From contig RQTK01000668.1 in NCBI GenBank assembly GCA_003991915.1, positions 75,040 to 139,039 of the forward strand: a stretch of 64,000 bases of DNA, given 5' to 3'. The notes below the pieces were generated by a model, which saw nothing but the letters and a program-made list of their open reading frames with translations, ran no database searches and was not told where the DNA came from. Source of the stretch: Elysia chlorotica (taxonomy: Eukaryota > Mollusca > Gastropoda > Plakobranchidae). How positions within the stretch are numbered: the first letter of the stretch is position 1; each line of letters begins with the position of its first letter. This document shows positions 1 through 10,204 of the stretch, one piece after another. Made by a program: the position numbers and the translations under genes.

Positions 1-1020
1 GTGATGGGCAAATAAGTCACGTCACTCACGTCACGTGTGTTTACTTCATTGGCAAGTAAGTCACGTTACGCATGTCTACGTGGTGGGCAAGTAAATCACA
101 CCAGCCACGTCTACGTGATGGGAAAAAGTCACGTCACGCATGTCTACGTGATGGGCAAGTAAGTCACGTCATGCATGTCTACGTGGTGGACAAGTAGGTC
201 ACGTCACACATGTCACGCACGTCTACGTGGTGGGCAAGTAAATCACACCAGCCACGTCTACGTGATGGGAAAAAAGTCACGGCACGCACGTCTACGTAGT
301 GGGCAAGTAGGTCACGTCACGTACGTCTACGTGATGGGCAATTTAGTCACGTCACGCAGGTCTAAGTGATGGACAAGTAAGTCACGTCATGCACGTCTAC
401 GTGGTGGACAAGTCACGCATGTCTACGTGGTGGGCAAGTAAGTCACGTCACGCATGTCTACGTGATGGGCAAGTAAGTCACGTCACGCACGTCTTCGTGA
501 TGGTCAAGTAAGTCACGTCCCACAAGTCACGCACGTCTAAGTGGTGGGCAAGTAAGTCAGATCACGCATGTCTACGTGATGGTCAAGTAAGTCACGTCCC
601 ACAAGTCACGCACGTCTAAGTGGTGGACAAGTAAGTCAGGTCACGCATGTCTACGTGATGGGCAAGTAAGTCACGTCACACATGTCTACGTGGTGGACAA
701 GTAAGTCACGTCACACATGTCTACGTGGTGGACAAGTAAGTCACGTCACACATGTCTACGTGGTGGACAAGTAAGTCACGTCACACATGTCTACGTGGTG
801 GGCAAGTAGGTCACGTCACACATGTCTACGTGGTGGACAAGTAAATCACGTCACACATGTCTACGTGGTGGACAAGTAAGTCACGTCACACATGTCTACG
901 TGGTGGGCAAGTAGGTCACGTCACGCACGTCTACGTGGTGGGCAAGTAGGTCACGACACACATGTCACGCACGTCTATGTGATGGGCAAGTAAGTCACGT
1001 TACGCACTTTTACGTGACAG
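1..1020. repeat. 35-bp minisatellite with ACGT cores
   Basis: Direct repeats of about 35 bp fill the first kilobase; the cleanest part is 670-930, where successive units start 35 bases apart. A unit reads roughly GTCACGTCACACATG followed by TCTACGTGGTGGACAAGTAA. Variant units differ by small indels, for example an extra CACAAGTCACG. Every unit carries two ACGT cores (CACGTCAC and TACGTGG). There are no unique spacers between units, so this is a minisatellite rather than a CRISPR. It lies in the upstream part of a sulfatase gene intron, or 5' of it. Short open frames across it are by-products of the repetition. Confidence 0.95.
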
Positions 1021-1230
1021 AAGTTCCGAAGTAGGTCAGGTCACGTCCTATTACTACATGCAGAAGTAGGTAACATTTCAACGCAATTAAGCGGCCCAAC
1101 TCGTGGTGTTAAAGAAGATCATTTTAAATGACCTCTTACACAAACGTGTGATTATTGTCAATGTCATTTTGCAAAATAAAGTTTTATCCATAGCATCTAC
1201 TAATAGGATAATGAAGTGTATGTTAGTAAA

Positions 1231-1284
1231 AGGAAAAGAGAGAGAGTGAGAGAGAGAGAGAGAGGGAGAGAGAGAGAGAAAGAG
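1231..1284. repeat. GA microsatellite
   Basis: An interrupted (GA)n tract directly precedes the first unit of the 50-bp array. The 1021-1230 stretch before it holds no recognisable feature. Confidence 0.9.
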
Positions 1285-1876
1285 ATGGCACATGGGGTTC
1301 TGTGACTGTAACAGTAACTTTCATCCTTGTCCAGATGGCACATGGGGTTCTGTGACTGTAACAGTAACTTTCATCCTTGTCCAGATGGCACATGGGGTTC
1401 TGTGACTGTAACAGTAACTTTCATCCTTGTCCAGATGGCACATGGGGTTCTGTGACTGTAACAGTAACTTTCATCCTTGTCCAGATGGCACATGGGGTTC
1501 TGTGACTGTAACAGTAACTTTCATCCTTGTCCAGATGGCACATGGGGTTCTGTGACTGTAACAGTAACTTTCATCCTTGTCCAGATGGCACATGGGGTTC
1601 TGTGACTGTAACAGTAACTTTCATCCTTGTCCAGATGGCACATGGGGTTCTGTGACTGTAACAGTAACTTTTATCCTTGTCCAGATGGCACATGGGGTTC
1701 TGTAACAGTAACTTTTATCCTTGTCCAGATGGCACATGGGGTTCTGTAACTGTGACTTTTAAACGGTTTAAACCCTCTTTTGGTGTCTTTCCAGACATCT
1801 TAGCTCTGACTTTTATCTTTGTCCAGATGGCACATGAGCTTCTGTAACACTAACAGTGACTTTTATCCTTGTCCAG
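1285..1876 (+). repeat. 50-bp tandem array of splice acceptor plus exon start
   Basis: Eleven units precede the true exon, starting at 1285, 1335, 1385, 1435, 1485, 1535, 1585, 1635, 1685, 1729 and 1827; the exon itself starts at 1877. Each unit begins with a copy of the first ~24 bases of that exon (ATGGCACATGGGGTTCTGTG...) and ends with a pyrimidine-rich acceptor, TCATCCTTGTCCAG or TTATCCTTGTCCAG. Seven units are exactly 50 bp, one is 44 bp, and one is interrupted by about 48 bp of other sequence (1750-1800). The array thus repeats the intron-exon junction itself. Decoy acceptors ending in CCAG stand at 1334, 1384 and so on up to 1826. Confidence 0.95.
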
Positions 1877-1983
1877 ATGGCACATGGGGTTCTGTGACTG
1901 GCGTTGCACGCCCACCTATCGCGGCTTCGACACGTTCTACGGCTTCCTCAACTCCATGGAGGAGTACTATACAAAGACGTACC
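1877..1983 (+). CDS. ARSB-like: Sulfatase exon a (WHMG...RGFDTFYGF)
   Basis: The acceptor is TTATCCTTGTCCAG and the donor is GTAGGT at 1984. The first base completes a codon begun in the previous exon, so the canonical GKWHLG motif of the family is split just before W. The peptide is WHMGFCDWRCTPTYRGFDTF then YGFLNSMEEYYTKTY; the His of WHMG matches catalytic His147 of ARSB. One base is left over for the next exon, giving a His codon with AC at 2815. The alternative donor at 1989 fits consensus less well. The CTP here aligns with the ECLPTRRGFD segment and is not the catalytic cysteine. Confidence 0.92.
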
Positions 1984-3606
1984 GTAGGTCTCCAGAATCA
2001 GTAGCAGTAACTAAGTAATAGATTGCAGTAAGCACAACTTCGCGGTAGCTTGCGACTCTTCTTAAGCCTTCTTATTGTCATATTGCTACGATTGTAAGCT
2101 ACCACGACGTTGTACATACCACGCATAGTGTATAATAAACAAGTAGAGTAACACACCGGGATAAAAATAATCATATAGAAATACTAGAGTACTTACATTG
2201 TGCATAATATAAGGAAAACATTGGGTTTTTTTCAAACCAAACGTCATTATTTACAATTTTATATATTATATATGCTGACTGCGAAGACTTTAGAGACAAT
2301 GGTTCTAGTGAGGCAGAATGATTTTTTGGGCTTACAGAGTTACCCAATAGGCTGATGACAGCTTGCGCGTCATGGTGAGAATGTCTTTAGGTGGCATGAT
2401 GCCAATATAGCTTGACCAACAAAATAAGGAATTTTACGACATCACCTACGCTTAAAGACCTGAAGATGTCACTAAGATATTAAAAAAATAATGTACATAC
2501 ACGACCCTAGTAAATCTCTATCGTTGAGGGAGATGTTGATAACATTTATATTCATACACCTTAGTACAGTTATGTTTTTTAACGAAGATGTTGTCTACAT
2601 ATTTATGACCTTAGTAAAGCTTTGTTATTAAGGAAGATCTCTGCATATACCTGACCTTAGTAAAGTCATTTTTTTAACGGAGATGCTTTTTAGATATATA
2701 CATGACCTTGGTAAAGTTATGTTATTTAGGAGGATGATAGGAGGATGGTTATTTACAAAGAAGACATGACAATAATTCTTCTACCTATTTTTATTTCCTT
2801 TTGCGCTTGTTTAGACGGGGGTTTCGACTTCAGAGACCAAAAGCGTGTGGTGCGATCAGCGAATGGGACTTACTCTACTGTGAGTTGAACATTAAATTTT
2901 ATCTCCAAGACAATCACGTTTTTACATCTTTATGGTTTGAACTTCAGTATGTCGAAAGTCTAGCTGTTTCATATTAATCCAGCAGTGTATGAAAGTTTAT
3001 GACAAAAACTATAAAAAAAGAACAAATTAATTATCATTTCCAAACTGATGGCTAGTTCTTATAGAAGAATGGATCTTTCACGTGATTTGTATTTCCGACC
3101 GATTTATTTTATATAAATGTTTTGTTCACGAAAAAAACGTGCTTTTGTCAATTTTATCTGCTCCTACCAAACCTGGTTTTTAAAAAGGTAAAACTTCGGA
3201 TCGTTACATAAATTCGGTTTGATCGCTTCCTGTGCGTGGAGAAAATATTGAAGACAATCTGAGGTAATCTGGTTTTTTTATGTTTTGTTTAGACAGTACC
3301 TGTACATGGAAATAATTAATCTGAGATAATTTGTTGATGTTTTTTATTTGTAGTACCGGTTCATGGAGATAATTTGAGATAATCTGTTTTTCATGTTTTG
3401 TCTGTACAGTACTTGTACACGGAGAGAATCCGCAAGATCATCCGAGAGCACGACACGAGTCAGCCCCTGTTCCTGTACCTACCGTTCCAGAATGTGCACG
3501 AGCCGCTAGAGGTAGGTCTAGGCCTGGGGCTTAGTTTGGTGTGAGGGGGTCTTATTAAGATTAACTGTTTGCAGTAGGGAAACAATCACATCACTATGTC
3601 TGTCTG

Positions 3607-3649
<43 letters not shown>

Positions 3650-4256
3650 ATGTTTTTCTCTGTTTCTTGTTGTCTTTGTCTGTCTCTCTGTCTCTGTCTT
3701 TTTCCATGTCCGTGTGTCTTTCTGTCTGTCTGTCTGTCTCTTAATAGTACTTTAAAATGCCATTATGTCAAGGGTAATAATCAAAACGGGTTTACTTGTA
3801 AAGTACAGTTACATCCCTTAGTTTGTTTGGTTTTTCTTCAGACGGCCGTTATGAGGAAAAAAAATTGTAATTATCACTGTTCATAGTTACTAGCTTTTTG
3901 TTTTTGTTTTTGTGTGACTTTTTTTTTATAATTCAGGTGTGTTTTTTTATAATTAATTTGAATACAGACCTTAATCTGCCTTGTAGTTGGAGTTCACAAA
4001 AAAAAATTAATGACAAGAATATGCGTTTTCCTGTTAGAGAGAAATAGAGAAATAGAGATAAAGACAAATAGATAGGTAGGTAAAGAGGTACATAGATGGA
4101 TACGTAAAGGAGATACATGGATACCGGATAGGTGGCGAGAGCTATTCTTTTCATAAAGTTTTTTTATGAAGTCCAGATTTCTGATGTATCTGCTAAATAA
4201 AAAAATATTATATAAAAAACTGTTATAATCAGAAACCCACTGTGATTCACCCCATG

Positions 4257-4297
<41 letters not shown>

Positions 4298-5604
4298 CTC
4301 TCTCTCTTTCTCTTTCTCCCACCTCTCTTTCCATCTCTCTCTCTTCCTCTTTCCTTCTCTCTCTCCCCCCCCTCTCTCTCTCTCGCTCTCTCTCTCCCTC
4401 TCTCTTTCGCTCTTTCTCTCTCCATCCCAGGTGCCCAAGAACTACTCAGAGCTCTACCCCAACATCCATGATAAGGACAGGAAGATTTTTTCGGGTAAGT
4501 AGATGGTATTTTCTAATCTAACTGTTCGTATTATCTAAAAAAGACTTTTCTTTACCTCTTATGCCTTTTGGTAACGTATAGTAATTGCTTTCTAAGACCT
4601 AGTCCACATAGCTGTGGAATACCAAAACAATTCTTTTTTTTTTGCGTGTATGAATTATTTCAAGCTCCTTCCTAGTGAAATGCCTCCTATCTGCCTCCCC
4701 CCTTTAAGCGGTGAAATATACTTGTCTAATTGTACTGACATTTGCAGGGATAAAGACCTGTGCGATTGTATTGCCACCTATGTAACTATGTAACTTGATG
4801 TCTGTCCAATGCTACTGCCTCGAATGTAACTAACGAACAAGGCATTATGTTCGGTATTCGTACTTGAAACTCTCTAACTAGAAGCCGCTCGCTCTACCTT
4901 AGATCCAACTCAACCACCGAAAACTTTGTTCTCTAATATTTTAATTAGGTTCACATGGTGGATCTTAGTCGGCGTGTGAAGAGATTAGTTTAACGAATGT
5001 ATTTCTATTTATATGTTTGTCAGAATTTGCCCCCCAAAAAACACATTTTCGCCTGTGCATATCTATTGAACGATCTTTTTTTCAAAACCCTATTCTGTCC
5101 ACCACATCTTCTACCTACACCACAGGGTTATCTGTGATAAAATCTGTTGAATCATGTGAACACCACAGGGTAATATGTGACATAATTCCAAATATCATGA
5201 CTTAAACAGCATCATCTGAAAAATCATGAGCACCCCAGCATTATCTGTGACACACTCTAATGAATGATGTGAACATCACAGGGTAATATGTGACATACTT
5301 CTAAGAATCATCATCTGAACAGCACACTCTGAAAAATCATGTGACAAAATTTGACGAATCATGTGGACACTCCAAGGTTATCTGTGACACAATCTGGGAA
5401 AAAACGAGAACACCGTGGAGATTTATGTGGTCTAATCTTATGAATAGGTATGAAACCACTAGGGGTATCTTTGACACCCTGTGACAGTAAAACACGCGAA
5501 CACCCACGGTAATCTGACTTATACCACTGAAATGTCGGAAATTGCCTGTTTCAAAGTGGATACTCTCCTTCAGTGGCTATGTGTGCCTACTCTCTCTCTC
5601 TACG

Positions 5605-5682
<78 letters not shown>

Positions 5683-5858
5683 ATCTATATCTCTCTCTTT
5701 CTCTCTTGCTCTCGCTCTCTTTCTCTCTGTATTGCTCTCGCTCTCTTTCTCTCTCTTGCTCTCTCTCTCTCACTATCTTTTTCTCTCTGTCTGCGTGTCT
5801 GTGTTTGTCCCTCTGTCTCTCTGTCTGTTTCTCTCCTATTCTTTCTATGTTCTCTATC

Positions 5859-5898
<40 letters not shown>

Positions 5899-8800
5899 GC
5901 TCTCTATCTTCTTTCTTTTTATCTATGTCTTCATCACCACCTTTTCCCCTTAATCCCTCTTTCTTCTAAGCCTTCAATGAAATTTTAATCTAAAGCTCTA
6001 CTGTGAAATGAAGTTCAGAGATTCCCTGAGCTGATTACGTGTTGAGCCGCTGTTAAGCTTGATGATTTCATTCCGGATTTTCCCGCACGCGCTCTTGTTC
6101 TTTCGCGCAAAGCCAGGCACGGAAACCCCTGTAAGGGATCTTAAAAATGCAGCTCTCTATAAGGGATTGCGATGTCACGAAGAGATGAAGAAATCACGAA
6201 CCCTGTTTCAGATTTGAGTAAGCTTGTCACGCAGAAGTACAAGCATTAATTTTTTTTTGGAACAGTGCAAGGATTCATATCATGAACAAAATATCATGAA
6301 CTAAAGAATACTAAATTTCATGACATCCATGCGTTGCTTCGAAGATTTGTTAAGCACATTTTGTTATGTGGAAGGGAACTCACACATTACAGCATTTTCT
6401 CGTTTTACAGCATTTTGCAGCATTACAGCCAAAGCGGCTGTTTGTTCCCTCACATAATTCGTATGTCCCGATTGATCTAAGAGTTTAGTCACACGTTTCG
6501 GCCATCCTTTGTTAGTGATACTATCGCCACATAAGCTGGAACGTTCGCGCCATTATTTTTTTTTTTTTTTTTTTTTTTTGGGGGGGGGGGGGAAGAGGTT
6601 GGGGAAAAGCAACGAGGATGTGAGAGATGGAATGGTAGCTTTTCGAAACCACCATACTTATCTGACGTGATTTGTTTTGGCCTTTCGTCAAATATTTATA
6701 AGGTCAAGGATGCATCGCTGTGAAAGAGCCAGACGTCATTCTAATAAAGCAAACGATTTCTTTTTTTTATTAAGATGTGTGTTTTTTTAGGGATAAAAAT
6801 TCGACTTCAAGGTTTGCTCCATCTACAGGGATGTATATTGGGTTTTACAAGGTTTGCTCTATAGTCTAATATATTCATCGGGTTGTACAAGGTTTGCTCT
6901 ATATGCAGGGATGAATATTGGGTTTTACAAGGTTTGCTCTATATGCTGGTATATACAGCGGGCTGTACAAGGTTTCCTCTATATGCTAGTATATACAGCG
7001 GGTTGTACAAGGTTTGCTCTATATGCTAGTATATTCATCGGGTTGTACAAGGTTTGCTTTATCTTGCAGGGATGGTCACGGCACTGGACGATGCGGTTGG
7101 AGATGTGGTGGCCAACCTGAAGAGCAGAGGAATCTATAACAACACGCTCATCGTGTTCACAGCCGATGTGAGTTGGTGCGATCAGTAACAGCACAGTCAT
7201 ACAGTCACAACACAGTTACAACACAGTCATACAGTCACAACAAAGTCATGCAGTCACAACGCAGTCATGCAGTCACAACAGAGTCATAGAGTCACAACAC
7301 ATTCAGAAAACAGTTATAACACAGTCATTCGGTCACGGCACAGTCATACAGACAAAACACAGTCAAATAGTTACAACACAGTCCTACAATTACAGCACCA
7401 TCATACGATCACAACACAATCATACAGTCACATCGCAGTAACAACACAGTTACAAAATCGCATCTATAGTAGCAAAACAACTACATTGTCATATGACGGT
7501 AATAACACAGTTATACAGTTAGATCATAGTAAAAAACCAGTTACATAGTAAACACTGTAACACAGTCACATCACAGTAAGAGTTACATAGTAACAACGAG
7601 GTTACAACACAGTCTCATAGTGCCAATATAACCGTACAGTTGCACAGTTAAAATAAAATCATAACTCAGTCAAAGCACAGTCACATTGTCACAAATTCAA
7701 ACAGTCACAACACAGTCATCAAAAAGTCACAGCTCAGTCACACAGTCACAACACGATCAAAACAGAAACGCGCAGTCACAAAGTCCTAACACGGTTGCAA
7801 CACAGTGACAGCACATGACACAGTCACTGCAATCACACAGCAACGACACAGTCGGACAGTCCCACTAGATTCACATTAAGTAGTTCAACACAGTAACGTA
7901 CTCACACCAAAGTTAAAACGGGGACAACACAGTCAAAAACGCACTATACTGTCACAGTCTCAGCGTAGTCACGTAGTCACAATTCACTCACATGCACAAA
8001 ACGCTCTTTCATAGTCACAACACTGTTACAAAGTCACATTAGAATGAGATGGAACTATCGTATTATCACACCCCGGTCACAAATGCATAGTCTATAACGC
8101 AATAAAACATTTTTGTGTGTATACTTAGTATAGCTATTGTTTTATTTTTAGATGCATTTTTTAATATTTCTGCTCCATTTTCGCTCCCATTCACAGTAAA
8201 TTCGAACGTTGTCGCCCTTTTATATGTGCATGTATATAGTTGCTCTTAACAAATACATTATGTAACAACGAGCTTTACATTGATCTGTTTCCCTTTTTTG
8301 CACTTAAGGAAATAAAAGCCTTTGAGTCTAAAGTCGATTTTTCTAGAAGGTGAAGTAACACAAAGAAAACCAACTATTATGCTTTGTCATGACAGTCTCT
8401 AAATTGACTTGATTCAATGGTATTCTAGACAGTTTTCCGTTGTTCACATAACGTTTAACCACTTAACTGCTCGCTTATAATTTTTTGGTGGCCTTAGATT
8501 GGTAAATATTTTCCTTTTATTCTTTATTGCTTGTATCGCAGAAATTCTCGCCAAAATTGGATATTTTAGCGATGTTTTGAGCTAAGAATCGAAGTAAACA
8601 TGTGTAGTCGCTATTTTTTTTGGACTGACTGATTGGCTAGGTAAACTGCTTAATTATTTAAGCTTACTACTTAGAAAAAGAAGCCAAATGTAGAAATATC
8701 ATGTTAGGCCTTTGCGCATTTTTTTTCGCTGCCAAGTGATTAAAACGCACTGCTCTTAACATGTTGTCTGCATTTCTAATTCTTATTCCTCTCTCTCTCG

Positions 8801-8849
<49 letters not shown>

Positions 8850-9527
8850 TCTCCCCCCCCCCCCACACACANNNNNNNNNNNNNNNNNNNNNNNNNNNNN
8901 NNNNNNNNNNNNNNNNNNNNNNNNNNNNNNNNNNNNNNNNNNNNNNNNNNNNNNNNNNNNNNNNNNNNNNNNNNNNNNNNNNNNNNNNNNNNNNNNNNNN
9001 NNNNNNNNNNNNNNNNNNNNNNNNNNNNNNNNNNNNNNNNNNNNNNNNNNNNNNNNNNNNNNNNNNNNNNNNNNNNNNNNNNNNNNNNNNNNNNNNNNNN
9101 NNNNNNNNNNNNNNNNNNNNNNNNNNNNNNNNNNNNNNNNNNNNNNNNNNNNNNNNNNNNNNNNNNNNNNNNNNNNNNNNNNNNNNNNNNNNNNNNNNNN
9201 NNNNNNNNNNNNNNNNNNNNNNNNNNNNNNNNNNNNNNNNNNNNNNNNNNNNNNNNNNNNNNNNNNNNNNNNNNNNNNNNNNNNNNNNNNNNNNNNNNNN
9301 NNNNNNNNNNNNNNNNNNNNNNNNNNNNNNNNNNNNNNNNNNNNNNNNNNNNNNNNNNNNNNNNNNNNNNNNNNNNNNNNNNNNNNNNNNNNNNNNNNNN
9401 NNNNNNNNNNNNNNNNNNNNNNNNNNNNNNNNNNNNNNNNNNNNNNNNNNNNNNNNNNNNNNNNNNNNNNNNNNNNNNNNNNNNNNNNNNNNNNNNNNNN
9501 NNNNNNNNNNNNNNNNNNNNNNNNNNN

Positions 9528-9578
<51 letters not shown>

Positions 9579-10008
9579 TCTCCGTCTGTAACTCTCTCTC
9601 CCCCTCTGCTATATTTCAGACTGATGCACATTGTGGACTGGTACCCTACCCTGGCCGAGGCTGCGGGGATTCCCTATGATGGTAAACACGGCCATAGAAA
9701 CAGCACAGCGTGAAGGATTAGTAATTTTGAGATTTGGTTACTGTGATAAAGAGTTGGAGCGTTGCTTAGAATGATTAAGGATAACTCATACTGATAATGA
9801 CAGTCAACTACTTTTCATGTTAACCGTCACTTTTAAATTAATAAACGGAGATAGAGAGAGATAATATAATAAATAGGATCGATCGATCGATAAAGGCATT
9901 GGTAAATACAGAAATACAGAGAATGAGTGAGAGAGATTGAGAGAGGGACAGAGAGATAAAGAGAGAAAACAGGTATACAGAGAGAGAGATAGATAGATAG
10001 AGAGAGAT

Positions 10009-10082
<74 letters not shown>

Positions 10083-10165
10083 AATTTGCAGTGAAACCGG
10101 TTTCATTGGTAAATCGTAACCAACAAATCTTTTAAGACCCTTCATTTTTTTACTTATTAAAAAAC

Positions 10166-10204
<39 letters not shown>

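Noticed and set aside
1..1020. CRISPR-like direct repeats
   Set aside because: Units abut with no unique spacers, and the genome is clearly eukaryotic.
1819..2004. 61-codon + frame over the sulfatase exon at 1877
   Set aside because: It uses a different frame from the one encoding WHMG...RGFDTFYGF and reads through the acceptor and donor.
2500..2814. A further acceptor array before the exon at 2815
   Set aside because: The 60-bp repeat has ACGGAGATG blocks that only loosely resemble the TTTAG/ACGGGGG junction; similarity is too weak to claim.
5481..5988. Leu/Ser-rich open frames of 108-162 codons
   Set aside because: They are translations of CT/CTGT microsatellite; the same holds for those at 3596, 4242, 8761, 9804, 12564, 17600, 28100, 45885, 50413, 57775 and 60968.
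6854..7120. 88-codon + frame crossing into the sulfatase exon
   Set aside because: It is the 40-bp array read in frame; it enters the exon out of the sulfatase frame.
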